37,500 nt of DNA from Cryptococcus deneoformans JEC21 (GCF_000091045.1 NC_006684.1:237501-275000); one strand, 5' to 3'; shown: positions 21,742-33,304, counted from the stretch's first letter. Program-made: numbers and translations. Notes: generated by a model not told the origin, from the sequence alone.

Positions 21742-22503
21742 ATGGCCGACGTATCCGACCCCAAAATTGCTGACGGTATGTGTTTTAGTCCTTTAACAAC
21801 ATTCAAACGCTTTGCGCTGACACCTCTCCTTCAACAGCTTACGAGCAAATAAGGAGTAACGGGGGAGAGGAGTCCTGGATGTTGCTTGACTATGAGGTGC
21901 GCATCTAAACCAATGTAAACATCATTCCGGGCTATCTTGGGCTGACTATTTCATTCTGCCAATGCTCTCCGTATATTGTTCACTACACCTTTTCGGTTCA
22001 AACTCACCGTTGACGTCATGTCATACTACTGACACCTAGTCTGAGAAGTCCAACAAGCTTGTCCTAACCGCTACCGGAAAAGGCGACCTTTCCGAACTCT
22101 CTGCCCAACTCAAACCCGAGAACGCTTCATTCGCCTATGCCAAGGTTCGATACGAAAACGACGAGCACTCTTTCCGGGAGAAGTTCATCTTGGTCATTTG
22201 GATCGGTGAGAATGTCAAGGTTATGAGGAGAGCAAGGGTACGTCAAGGCAGTTGACTTTTGGCTGTATGCATTGGTCTAATGTTCACTTACTCACAGGTC
22301 TCTGTGCACGCCGCGGATGTCAAGAAGGTCTTGCGAACATACTCTATCGAAATTTCAGCCTCCACTCCTGCCGATCTTGAACAGGTGAGAGCATATGAAT
22401 TTCCAAATTAGATAGAAGTACGCTAATGCATCTTCAGGATGACGTCGTGACCCGTTTACGACGAGCTGGTGGTGCCAACTACGACCGATCCAAGTTCGAC
22501 TAG
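21742..22503 (+). CDS. Coactosin-like ADF-H domain protein
   Basis: Small actin-filament-binding protein of the cytosol and cortex. Exons 21742-21775, 21838-21896, 22040-22237, 22298-22384 and 22438-22503 encode 147 aa, the normal size for coactosin. It reads as one ADF-H domain: AYEQIRSNGGEESWMLLDYE near the start, FAYAKVRYENDEHSFREKF, and the hallmark LVIWIGENVKVMRRARVSVH. VKKVLRTYSIEISA follows, and the C-terminus RRAGGANYDRSKFD matches the coactosin ending (KxAGGANYD). The GENV phrase and this tail separate it from cofilin, which has a nuclear localisation motif and an actin-severing helix not seen here. All junctions stay in phase. Confidence 0.93.
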
Positions 22504-23575
22504 AACAGCATTGAACAGTTGACATTGGGATTTGAGATGTAACTCGGACATACGTCATTATGAGCAAGACTTGACAATCTATACTTGACTGTTGCGCATT
22601 TATGATTAAGGATACTCCTTGTGAGGACAAGGAAGGGGCGGAGTGGACACAGGCGACCGCATATCGACATTGCATCGTGACCGGAAGGTATTAGACAGCC
22701 TTTTTGCTGTTTACTAACACGGAAATTGACATATTATTTGGTCGCTATACCCCAAGACCTTCAATGAAGCGGGCAAGGTTGGCTATGAGAAGGCATCCCT
22801 GGGCTCATGAATGCGATGAACTACTGAAACGAAAAGAGACAGTAAAGATGCGAAAGTGAAAGCTGTCACTCAAAGTGATACCGCGGAACGGCTCATCGGC
22901 TCGTTGTGTTCTCATAACGGTGCAAAACTCGCTTCCGTTCCCAACAACATTGTAGTAGACCTCTTTTTTGACTTTCATTGACCTCCGTAGTGACACATAA
23001 ATAACCTGAGATTTGTGCTACATACTGGCTATCACGAGCAACATGGTTGTAAATGTGACTATCAATTCTTTCATTAGCCTTCCAAGGGGTCAAACAAGAT
23101 CCCCACAATTTTCTTATCAGATGAAAAAGTGTTGAATGGGCGACAATAGCAGACGTGCATGTAATCCTAGCCCATTATTTCTTCCTCAAGACGACGACGC
23201 ACCATAAGGCAACCTCCGATCTCTCTCCCACGGTTGGGTGGAAGACAGCGAGGAAACTTCCTCGTGGACAATTATATACATATAGAGGGAGCAAACATCT
23301 TCTTCGGGACAGTTATAGAACTATTTCGCCTCATGGACATGGAATCAACTTGGGTTGTTTAGCCACAAGTGAGAGCCAAGCCAGGCGCAACCTTCTATCC
23401 TTCCTAAACCTTCTTATCGGTTATCTGTTAAGAGGCGGTTTGGGGGAGGGGGAGAGAATTTGTTTCGACAGTGAGTGTGCGTGTTTTCATGCTCCGTGGG
23501 CATTATCTAAATAATCACATATACAACCATTCTGCGCATAGCTAGTATGTACAAATCTTAGGTATAAACTTTATA
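22504..23575. other. Gene-free interval
   Basis: I see no supported gene in this 1.07-kb stretch, which includes the coactosin 3' UTR. Open stretches of 63-119 codons on both strands (for example 23155-23514 plus) carry no motif and no coherent splice sites. It may be decayed sequence belonging to the adjacent broken gene. Confidence 0.45.
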
Positions 23576-24560
23576 CTACGTGCAAGCCCGGACATCCGAC
23601 AATGTCACGAAGTCTAAAATATTGTGTGCGAAACGAGAGAGTGAACAGACTTTGTCCAAAAGATCAGGATCGATTTCAGGAGGGAAGACAATTATGTCGA
23701 GAGATCCCTGATCGAAGGCTGAAAGAGTCAACACCAACACATGAATGCAGCACTGTACTAGTAAAAACACTTACATTGAACGAGGGAGTTTAACCAAGAA
23801 TTTTTCACCTGGAACAGCGCTCCCTCATTCGTCGATGGCCTCCGAATACCAATGTAGTCAAAAGACCGTTCATTTCCCTTCTTGGAAGTCAGTCTTCATG
23901 GACCTGGAACGGAGAGAAAGGGGCTGACGATATACTTGTACTCCTCTAAAGAAACCGTTGGGCGCAGGCTCTTAATATCGCTCAAAGGCATTGAGGGTTC
24001 TGAGGTCGGGGGCGGACCATTGTCAGTGGCGAATACACCTTCAATGGAACCCTTGAAAAGGTATTCTTCAAATTGCCGACCCCCTTCAGTCTCTACCTTT
24101 GGCAGCATGAAGTGTCTCGAGGTGTTGTTTAAAGGGATGGTGATATCTGGGTTGTCACGTAAGAGCAGGCTGACCTATACCACAATTAACCATATGCCAA
24201 ATGACAGGGCGAGTGTCAAACCTACATGGTAGGGCAAAACATGGATCAACTCTCGCGCCAGACCTATAGCTATATATAATAGAGTTCGATGGTGGGCGGC
24301 GGGATTCGCTTGTTTGTCGCGAGCAGCCAAGGCGATTAATAAACTAAAAATTCAGTTATCAGTTTCGCTTGATATACGATGGCTTAAATTAGTAAGATGA
24401 TAGGAGATACCGAAAAAAACCTCACCCAGCTGTTGACGAAGACGGAAGACTTCTTGTTGGCAATTTCCTCAACTGATTCGTCTGGGCGGGGGCGAAAGTG
24501 CCAGCCGAAAGGAGCCGGATAAAGTTCGTCGGTGGAGTTGTTCGAGGAGGGGCGTATCGG
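23576..24560 (-). pseudogene. Broken member of an unknown gene family (paralogue of 35290-36101)
   Basis: The coding trace runs on the minus strand. An open segment without its own ATG includes APFGWHFRPRPDE and SSVFVNSW (about 24420-24540). A second exon reads ALAARDKQANPAAHHRTLL and then IGLARELIHVLPYH (about 24225-24345). After a 51-nt intron comes VSLLLRDNPDITIPL and a long exon down to about 23900 (MLPKVETEGGRQFEEY, SLEEYKYIVSPFLS). Later fragments (GEKFLVKLPRSM, FDQGSLDIIVFPPEIDPD) lie beyond an in-frame stop near 23835, and the last stop is at 23576-23578. No in-frame start and at least one internal stop point to a pseudogene, although an unusual intron could rescue the latter. The second copy has an HExxH motif where this one reads RELIH. 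Function unknown. Confidence 0.6.
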
Positions 24561-24633
24561 GTGCGGGAGCGATCCATGTTATTATATAGGTGCATGAGCG
24601 AGCCATGTTATTATACAGGTGCGGGAGCGAGCC
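24561..24633. repeat. Tandem 29-bp repeat, about 2.5 copies
   Basis: Units start at 24561, 24590 and 24619; the first two are full length (GTGCGGGAGCGATCCATG... and GTGCATGAGCGAGCCATG...), the third partial. The array sits exactly where the start of the broken minus-strand gene would be expected. Confidence 0.85.
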
Positions 24634-25059
24634 GTATTGGACTTGCATGTATTCTGTCCGATATATGATGATACTACTACAACAATTTGACTACAATCGA
24701 CGCGATGGACAGATGACGTATAGCCGAAGAGAGCGTGATGAGGTTCGGCGATGCCCGCCGTGGTCAATGGCCGCATCAACGTTGGAGATGCAGCTGCCTC
24801 GATCGTCTCGATCCTTCCGGGCAACTTGATAATTTAACTTGATACCGGCCGTAATTATAGCGGACAGAGTAGAGGAAAGAGCACGGCAGAGAGCAGAGGA
24901 TCTATCTACAAGCCACATCTTGTACGTAATCGCCTCCTCCACATCGTCCTCGCTCACACCTATACTGTAGGACACAAAGGAATACCTGCCATGTCTTTTC
25001 TCCCGGCCCGCCCCTCCTCGTCTCCGTCAATACACCCAATCGCAGCAAGGCAGGCCAGG
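24634..25059. other. Upstream region of TTI1
   Basis: Spacer between the 29-bp repeat array and the TTI1 start. No gene is supported; it presumably contains the TTI1 promoter and 5' leader. A purine-rich stretch with GAGCACGGCAGAGAGC lies about 180 bp before the start codon. Confidence 0.45.
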
Positions 25060-28000
25060 ATGAATACTTTTCAGAAGGCAAGTCATGCTCCACTGCAACC
25101 CATTCGCGGGCGCTAACGGCGCCACACAGGTCAAGCCCATATGCGTCGCTCTCATGGGCATAGCAGCCCAGACACCCACGCCATATTCTGAACATCACAA
25201 GCTCATAGATAAACTCTACGCTGCTATATCGACCGTCCCATCTAGCACCATGGACCCTGCCGTCATCAACTATGTCCTCTTCCCCATCACCAATATCATG
25301 CGCCAATCCAATCCTGCCAGTCTCCCCGATAACTTTTTAGAAGCAGCCTTCAATCTCCTCGCGCTCATGGTCGGGGCTTGGAGGAAATGTGATGGAGGGA
25401 TAGATGTGATCGCTTGGGAGCAGCTTTGGAGATTTAGCGTCGCAGCGGTTGGACCGAAGGTTGTGAACAGAGAAAAGGACAAGGGCAAGGAGAAAGAAGC
25501 CGGTCAAGAGGTCCAGCTCAACGCTGTCAAACTTCTGGCCGCTCTTCTTGAACCCTCAACAGAAAATTCTCCCACTTTGCACCCATCAGCAGCAATGCTC
25601 GAGAAAGTCGCCAATCCAAAATCTCCGTTGCTGCCGACTTTGTTTCAAACAATCACTCTTCTTCTCGAGACCGTCCTGCCGTCTCCACCCTATTTACAAC
25701 TCCAACTCTCATCTCTCAGACTGCTCAGACGCCTGATGCAGTCATACCTGCCCGGGAAACATCAATTCCTTGCCGCCCTTTTACCGGGAACGGTGAGCGC
25801 TATGGCGAAGTTGATAAATACCGAGGGTAAGAACCTCAAGGGCGAGGCTGCCCAGGAAAGTGCAGGTTTAATTGAGATTGTGGTCACTTTGACTTTGAAC
25901 GACCATGACCTTCAAGAACTCGGGGTTCTCAGACCGCCTGCCGAAGATCTAAGTCAATTGGCCGAGGAGTGGGAGGCCGCAAATATCTCTACCGACGAGC
26001 CACCCCCCCCTTCACCGGCTTCTAGCAGCACCTCTATTGCTCCCAATCCCTTTCCGCCTCTCACTGCCTCCTATCTATCTTTCACTGCCACTCAGCTGTT
26101 GTCCGCCATCCCCCCAGTGCTATTCACCTTCGTACCTCATTCTTCAGATCTCGCGCGCATTGCGGCTTCATCCTTGGCATTTTCACTCATTGAAAAATGC
26201 TCCAAATCTCTCCCTCTTCTCCGACCTCGTGCCCTTACATGCCTTTTACTCTTATCTCAAGATACTTTCGACCCTGTCCGTCACGATGCTCGTCGAAAAC
26301 TTAGACGATTGATTTCTACAGAGACGTCCACTCTCTCGCCAATCCTTGTCGACCTTCTTAACGATGCTGTCAACTCTCTCCCACGTCTCGTGACATCCCA
26401 ACAAGACACCAAGGTAGACGAAATCGCTCGACTAGTAACTGCTATTGCAGAGGCTTCTACTGAGCTTTCGCGAAATCGAAAACAACCAGCAAGAGGCAAT
26501 GCGATCGCGGAGCTGTTAGGACCAAATGGGAATGTGGAGAGATGGAGTTGGGCATTGCTGGATTGTCTCGAGTTTGGAAGACCTTCCGGATGGAGTGCAG
26601 CTGCGGGAACAGCGGAAAGAGCTGCCCGGTTGGGGTGGGAGGGCGGATTCAGTCAAAAAAGCAACTTGCTTTTAATGGATGGGACAGCGGAGGAGCAGGT
26701 CGAGGATGAAGTAGAGGCGTTGGGCAGTTTCCCTCATTTACCCTTGCGTTATATCGAGTCTGAAGCGACAGCTCGCAGGATGGGAGAGATGTTATCGGCA
26801 TTGGGGTCAGCAGCTGAGGAAGCGGCTCTTTACTCGGTCGAGTATTTTATCAGGTTTACCAAAACCAACAGAAGAAAGCATACTGTCAAAGCTGTTTCGT
26901 CTCTGTGGGTAGCGGATAGATTGTTGTCCGGCGTTATCATGTCACAACTTGAAGGAGCTGAGGGAAAGGTCAGCAAGGCTACGAGAAAAATGGCTAGGGA
27001 GGTTGTTAAAGCGGTTATTGTTATGGAAGAAGATGGCGAAGAGGAAGATGAAGAGGATTTTGGGTACGATCAGGAAGGTACTTCGGCATTAATTCCCATT
27101 GAAAGGACCAAGGGCATCGACACCCTCACCACTCTTCTCGATCGCAACCCTCTACCCAATTCCCATACTGCCGCAGAAACCCGGCGCCTTCATCTCCAGG
27201 CCCAGCAGACACTTCTTACCTCACTCTCGCTCCAATCGCTCTCCCTATCAGCTCGCGTACTATCATCCTCCTTCCGTCCTCTGCTTCTCACCACGCTCTA
27301 CATCATTCTTTCTCATCTTGCTTCACCGCATCCTATCGTACAATCGTACGCATCTCTCACCTTATCCCATGTCGCTCAATACACTGGGTATGCCTCTCCA
27401 GCAGCTCTCATCCTTGACAATGTAGATTATGTCATCAATGTCGTCACCCAACGTCTGACATACAAGCGTCTTTCGGCTATGGCCCCTCTCGTGCTTATCG
27501 CTATGATCCGGCTTGTCGGAGAGCCAATTGTACCTCTTGTTCACGACGTCGTAGACGAAATCTTTGATGCTTTGGATGACTATCACGGATACGAAACGAT
27601 GGCGAGCAGTTTACTTGCAGTGCTTGTGACTCTTATCGACGTGATGAGCAAGAAGGTGAAGTTGGAAGCAGAGGAATCAGAAGAGAAACGAAAGAGGAAA
27701 GCTGAGGAACTTAGTTGGATAGGTAAGGCACCTAATCCAGCTGGTGACTTTGCAGAATTTGAGAAATGGTGGGAGGAGAAGGCTCAAAGAAGTCAGAAAA
27801 TAGTCAGCGAGATCCTAGAGAGAGCTCCGCAACATGCATGGGGCAGAGAGGAAGCGGTCAATGAAGACCAGGATGAAACGACTGGGGAGAACGATACCAA
27901 GATGGATGAAGTTGAAGTGCCTGCCACTCGATCTCAACAAGTCGCCACCCGAATCCTCACGAAGGCTCTATTTTTTCTCACCCACCGCTCCCCTTTCCTT

Positions 28001-28630
28001 CGATCCAAGGTCCTCTCCCTTATCGCCAACTCAGTACCGATTCTTGCCTTGGGGAACCGGGAATCAGATCTCCTCCCTCTTATCCATGATTCTTGGTCAA
28101 GCATCCTCAATCGACTTGACGACCCTGAGCCGTATGTCGTAGTTGAGGCTGCAGAAGTCATTGCCAGTCTTTGCGAGCATGTTGGGGATTTCATGAGCAA
28201 GAGAGTATTGGAGCATGCCTGGCCAAGGTTGCTCAAGCTGTTGGATGAGCAGCGCGAATTGGATAGGCGGTCTGCCCTCGCTAGGCGCGGCGGAATGGGG
28301 ACTGAAAGCTCGTTTACAGTGTCTCACCGTCTACATATTGCCATCCTCAAGACAGCAATTTTTATCGCTCGAGAAGTACCGGTAGCAGACAACGTTTTAT
28401 GGGAGATGATGTTGTCTTTCAGAGTCTTTATTGATGATCGAGTGCATGAAGAGCTGTGTGGGAAGGCGATGGAGCTTTACACAGAGCTGGGAAAGAGGGA
28501 TGGCGACGCCTTGTGGATTGTGCTAAATGGGACTCTGGGGAATGGAGTTGCTGGGGACTCTTGGGAGTACCTTAGTCGGGCGAAGTTGAATATTGAGCGA
28601 TGTGCATCTATTCTGTTGAATGCCATCTAG
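25060..28630 (+). CDS. TTI1: TELO2-interacting protein 1 homologue (Tti1), HEAT-repeat scaffold
   Basis: Subunit of the Tel2-Tti1-Tti2 (TTT) complex, an Hsp90 co-chaperone that stabilises PIKK kinases (TOR, ATM/ATR-type). Two exons: 25060-25077 encoding MNTFQK, and 25130-28630; 1172 aa in total. The intron begins with GC (GCAAGT) and ends CACACAG, with a CTAAC branch site. Joined, the N-terminus reads FQKVKPICVALMGIAAQTP, like the conserved Tti1 opening. A start at 25085 inside the intron would give an unrelated leader. The body is a long run of helical HEAT-type repeats (for example NYVLFPITNIMR, LQLQLSSLRLLRRLMQ, LIALSVPILALGN-like segments near the C-terminus). An acidic insert (EEDGEEEDEEDF, about 650) and a KRKR-type basic patch lie within it. 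Length agrees with human TTI1 (about 1,090 aa). It is convergent with DCD1, with 93 bp between stops. Confidence 0.88.
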
Positions 28631-28723
28631 AATGTTGCATCTCGTAAGCATATAATATATGTATCAACATGCATGATTACAGAAAGAAACCTCTCTAGTG
28701 CCCAAAATGTCGCAAGATGTGTA

Positions 28724-30103
28724 TCACCAAATTTCGTTTGGTAGATGAAGCTGTCGCAGTAGGACACCGCCCTCTTTAAGCACCCTGGCAGAAGCTTCAT
28801 CCATACTGTAACTCTGATTGTAGACAACTTCCCGAACGCCACATTGTACGATCTTGACAGAACAACGGAGGCAAGGGCATCTACTGCTCGTCAATAATGT
28901 AAGAGAATTTGAGTAAGACATGCCAGCTCACGTGTTGCAGTAAATTACGGAATCATCGCCGATACGCTCCCTCCCTGCCTCCAACAAAGCATTCTCTTCT
29001 GCATGCAAACATAAACACTCATTGACTATCTTGCGATTCAGCATTGCGGTAACTTCAGCATGATTGGATACTCACGAGCTTCACCGCCCCTTGCACTGCC
29101 ATTACATCGAGAGCATCCTCCCTGATTGCAATTTCGAGTGCCTCTTGGAGTGCCATTGTAACCGGTCGACAGAATTCTCTTTGATCTCACAAGCAAAGCC
29201 CCTACTCGTCGTTTCATGCAGTTTGAGCGTTCTGACGCCAAAGACGCTAAAGTCTATAGAGTTCGAGTCGGTGTCAGGGTTTGTGACATGAGTATGATGG
29301 ATCAAACGCACCATAAAGTAGGTGTCCCATCCGGGCCTCAGCCTTTCCTCATCTAGAAGATCGAGGCGATCAAGATACCAGTTCAAGGCAGAGACATCCG
29401 TGAAATTGTTGTCAACATGGACGTGGGCAAGTGTGAGGACGCGCCGGAAGTCTGACATGAATTGACCCTGGGCAAGAGCTGGAAGAGCATGAATTTGTGA
29501 GGAGGGATGACCATGGAGCAGCGAATCGTGAGCTTCAATGAAATCTTCAAGGGTTATGTTCCTGCCTTCTGCTCCAGCCCTGAGACTAGATGTTAGCCAA
29601 TGGGTTCCAACTCTTGCATAAAGATGACTCGCCTAGCTCGTTCGCGTTCGAATCTCGCACGCAAAGGACCGTCCACACTGACCAGTAAAAAGAATGGGCG
29701 CTTGAGGAAAGGGTCTATTTCTTCATAGGTTTGGAGGTCTGTAGTGACAAAATGGGAGAGCCAGTTGCGAGTAACGTGGTCGAGGAGATCGGAAGCATTC
29801 GCAAAAAGCTAAGATAATGGTCAATCATTGCAGACGGCCGCACTGTCAAAGTATACTAAGGTTGGAATCCGTACAGTTGTTGTAGACTCAACATCAGGCT
29901 TTCCGATACCGTCTACTACACCATTTATGGTCTTCGCAAGCTGTCTTTCATTAGCGTTCGGCTATACGAATTTGAGCTGATCATGTACTAACTTGTGCCT
30001 CGCCCTTGTTTAACCGCAAGTGCTTGAATCCGTATTTCTTTTCAAGATACTGAAGTACAGTTCGCTTCCCCGAAGACGGAGTGCCAATGATTGCGATGAA
30101 CAT
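28724..30103 (-). CDS. DCD1: Deoxycytidylate (dCMP) deaminase with N-terminal P-loop domain
   Basis: Converts dCMP to dUMP, feeding thymidylate synthesis. Seven minus-strand exons: 29993-30103, 29875-29940, 29633-29808, 29312-29585, 29076-29253, 28932-29025 and 28724-28880, giving 351 aa. The N-terminal half begins MFIAIIGTPSSGKRTVLQYL, a nucleotide-kinase-like P-loop (7-14), as in many fungal dCMP deaminases. It continues with KRPFFLLVSVDGPLRARF. The catalytic half has SNCMKRRVGALLV, STGYNGTPRGTRNC, the zinc motif HAEENAL (His276, catalytic Glu278) and PCLRC (Cys303, Cys306). A further Cys/His-rich loop (NCNQGGCSRC) fits the second zinc site of this family. Intron 3 appears to use a GC donor (GCGAGT). 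The start is the first ATG in frame. Confidence 0.92.
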
Positions 30104-30210
30104 GGAGAGCTATAGATGAGCTCAGAAACAGTTATTTGGAAGTAATGGCATAGCGGAGAATGAATAAACAGGGATTCGGTTTTTCGACAGCTTCGACGCG
30201 TTTTGTCGCG

Positions 30211-30742
30211 TTGTAGCGTAAAACCCCTAAAGTCTCCTACGGATATGCTTCCATTAGGTTCCGTCGGCCTCCACCCATGATATCCAAGGCTGATGACGGA
30301 CTGTACGACTGTAAAGGCTGCTAGGGAATATAGCCTCCCAAAGGTTTGGCTGTGGTGGTCATAGTACATACGATGGAAGTACCCTATGTATCTGGTGATA
30401 GATTGGTATAGTGGTATAGTGGTAACGATTAGTTAAGCTCGGGTCTCATGTCGAGCTGGCTGGTGTTGCTGATACAGTCCTGCTGTACTTGCGCTATAAA
30501 GCGTCTGCCTATAAGGCTGCATATACGAAGATAGATTATATCTAAGGAGAACATCATAGATAGCTAGCCTAGAATGGACTAAGTACCCAGAGTGAACTAA
30601 GTAAAAGAAAGTAAAAGTAATAAGGTATCCCACTTCAGCAACGGCTCTACTCCGCTCTTGATCCCTGCGGTAACCTCCGTCATGTTGATAAGTGGGTGCT
30701 CGAAGTGATGTGACATGGCCGTAGGCCCATTGCACTACAGCG
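30211..30742. repeat. 532-bp tandem repeat unit, copy A
   Basis: First of two adjacent direct copies, starting TTGTAGCGTAAAACCCC and ending near TTGCACTACAGC. It encodes nothing convincing. Inside (about 30403-30425) it carries TGGTATAGTGG twice in tandem, which resembles the A box of a tRNA promoter. It begins just 107 bp upstream of the DCD1 start, so it may overlap that promoter. Confidence 0.85.
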
Positions 30743-31287
30743 TTGTAGCGTATTAAACCCCTAAATAAAGTCTCCTACGGATATGGCTCCATTAGGTTCC
30801 GTCGGCCTCCACCCATGATATCCAAGGCTGATGACGGACTGTACGACTGTAAAGGCTGCTAGGGAATATAGCCTCCCAAAGGTTTGGCTGTGGTGGTCAT
30901 AGTACATACGATGGAAGTACCCTATGTATCTGGTGATAGATTGGTATAGTGGTATAGTGGTAACGATTAGTTAAGCTCGGGTCTCATGTCGAGCTGGCTG
31001 GTGTTGCTGATACAATCCTGCTGTACTTGCGCTATAAAGCGTCTGCCTATAAGGCTGCATATACGAAGATAGATATATCTAAGGAGAACACCATAGATAG
31101 CTAGCCTAGAGTGGACTAAGTACCTAAAGTGAACTCAGTAAAAGAAAGTAAAAGTAATTAAGGTATCCATCCCACTTCAGCAACGGCTCTACTCCGCTCC
31201 TTGATCCCTGCGGTAACCTCCGTCATGTTGATAAGTGGGTGGTCGAAGTGATGTGACATGGCCGTAGGGTCATTGCACGCATACAGC
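30743..31287. repeat. 532-bp tandem repeat unit, copy B
   Basis: Direct copy of the preceding unit in the same orientation, with few substitutions and small indels (for example four extra bases after the first ten, and an extra GCA near the end, TTGCACGCATACAGC). The TGGTATAGTGG pair is repeated at about 30943-30965. The right boundary abuts the decayed gene that follows. Confidence 0.85.
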
Positions 31288-31299
31288 ATCACATAATGA

Positions 31300-32940
31300 A
31301 CTATTGCTGCTACCGGTGCTGAATATGATTATATCGTTCCAGACGACAAAGAAGAAATCAATAATGATCGGAATTCGCCCAGGGATGGCCGGCGGAAAGG
31401 CGACGGCTTGCACCTGGTCGTGAGGAGAAAACAACGCCCATCAAACTCGACAGCCGAAAGAGGTAGCAACTTCTCTCGACAACCCTCCCAGGAGATCCAT
31501 AGTACCAGTAGCAGGAAAAGATCAAGAGGCGGCCCATTCAACGCCTCCTCTGTTTCTACCCATGATTCCACTGATACTGTGAGTCATTTTTGGCCGTGTT
31601 TCTCGTCATGTCTTTGACAATGCTCAATGTGTTGTTTCGTTGTCTAGCCTCATCAAAATAGAGACCAGACATCTCCTAGGGACCCCACACGGCTCGACCA
31701 AATTAGCAGGGACTTAGTGACAGACCGGTCAGGATCATCTTATACAAAAGCAAAGATCTCCCAGAGTCTCCTATCGACACCAACATCGGGGAAATATACA
31801 GCATCCTGAAGGCCAAGTAAGTCCCATTTCTGGCAAGTCATATAAACAATGCAATGATGAACTGATGATGGTACCGCCCTGCTGCGTACTGGCTGTCATG
31901 ACTATCCGCTACTGCAGATAAGAGTACAGAAGTCCCTTTAAGACCCTTCTTGACCGTTGTTGCCGACTTGTTGCTCGTTACTACTCACTTCACACAACTT
32001 CATATACCCAAGGGATCGTGTTTGCCCTCAGGTACAAACACTATGTTAACTCATCCATCATAGAAACGGAAGAGGGAGAAATTTCCCCCGATATATGGTT
32101 TCCAAATGCCACCGGTGATGACGTTCTTGGAAAGTACGCGCAACGCTTGGGGATGTAAGTGAGATGTTCTAGAGGAACATGCTGCGGCTTTTCATGGAGC
32201 CATCAGTAGCAGGACTGTAATTTACTGACAGTGACATTCATTACAGCGAGCCTGCCATGTTGATCTAACACAAGGACGCTCTCAGCCTAGCTGCCCAGGT
32301 CCTTGCTCCTCTTCGGGCGTTTCTCGAGATTGTGTTGGCTTATCATGAGCCTACTGATGAAGCCGAGGGCGTTTTATCTGCTTTTGCTCGGAAAAAGTCT
32401 GATGACAACACTGTTTATGGCGTCGTGGCTGGTTATGTGAGTTTCATATACTTTTCTCATAACAAAATATGCCATGTTCATGTTTGGTTTAATGTGACGT
32501 CGCCCTAGATCCACCACCACGCCATTGACGCCAAGCATATGGATGTATCAAGCATGCGACGAAGCTTCTCACAGGTCTTGTCATCAGCTAACTTATGTGA
32601 CGAGGAAAATGTGGCTCTTCGACTCGACCGCCACAGCTATGATAAGGAAGCACATGGTGGGTTTAAAACTGAGGTCCCCGCTAGCCTCAATGTCCCTTTG
32701 AATGAACGCATGTCGTTCATCGCGGATAAGACTAAGTGTGTTCATTTTGCTTCACTGAGTTAATTGCCAGCTTATTGCTTTACATACAGCTACATAGCAT
32801 CGAAGTTGGATACACAAGATGGCCAATCGTCGGAATTGGACATGTCGAATCTTCCTGGTTGCCTTCATTCGTTCATGTTTTCGTCGCCTCCATGTGACGA
32901 CGACGAAATCGAGAATCATTTCTCAAAAGTGAACTTGTAG
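31300..32940 (+). pseudogene. Decayed multi-exon gene of unknown family
   Basis: Coherent protein-like segments bounded by plausible splice sites, but without a start codon and with broken joins. Segments: EYDYIVPDDKEEIN and a Ser/Arg-rich tail (31319-31578), then SPIDTNIGEIYSILKAK (to 31816). Next come SPFKTLLDRCCRLVARYYSL and IETEEGEISPDIWFPNATGD (about 31920-32155). DALSLAAQVLAPLRAFLEIV follows in the frame of EPAMLI after an in-frame TAA at about 32266. Then HHHAIDAKHMDVSSMRR to NERMSFIADKT (32510-32735), and a last exon with SSELDMSNLPGC and DDDEIENHFSKVNL, stop near 32940. The second-to-third junction does not keep frame. The 5' end is cut near the edge of the tandem repeat. I recognise no domain; it could be a host gene fragment or the gag-like part of a retroelement. 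Confidence 0.5.
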
Positions 32941-33304
32941 CCCAAGTGAGTGTTCAGTTCCTATCGCAGTCTGACACTGACTGCGACAACGGTGATAGGC
33001 CTTGCAGATGTTAAATTTGGGCCTAGCCACGCTGAACAAAAACAGCCGGTATGGAGCACCGACCACAGCACAAAAGGTCGAAGGCCACTGCGTCTTCGAT
33101 CGCCACCATCATGTACGCGTCCTCAATCGTGAGTGGGATAACGAAGATTTCGCCAAGAGACTTCCACTGACCGGTTTCAACTCGCCGCTCAGGTGCATTT
33201 TGTTCTGTCTGTGGCTCCGAAAATCGACAATGTCGATATAGCCGTACATGATACGGTCTATCATTCCGGCATTTTCTGATGTCGAACAGCAAGCCATCAT
33301 AGAT
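32941..33304. other. Unassigned spacer before the pol remnant
   Basis: Open stretches exist on both strands (about 33002-33241 plus, 33023-33352 minus), but neither shows a recognisable motif. It may be the degraded 5' part of the retroelement pol gene or the tail of the preceding broken gene. Confidence 0.4.

Noticed and set aside
21742..22503. Cofilin assignment for the ADF-H protein
   Set aside because: The WIGENV phrase and the AGGANYD-type C-terminus fit coactosin, not cofilin.
30403..30480. Possible tRNA gene inside the 532-bp repeat
   Set aside because: Only the A-box-like TGGTATAGTGG is convincing. There is no B box or acceptor stem pairing, so I report the motif but not a tRNA.
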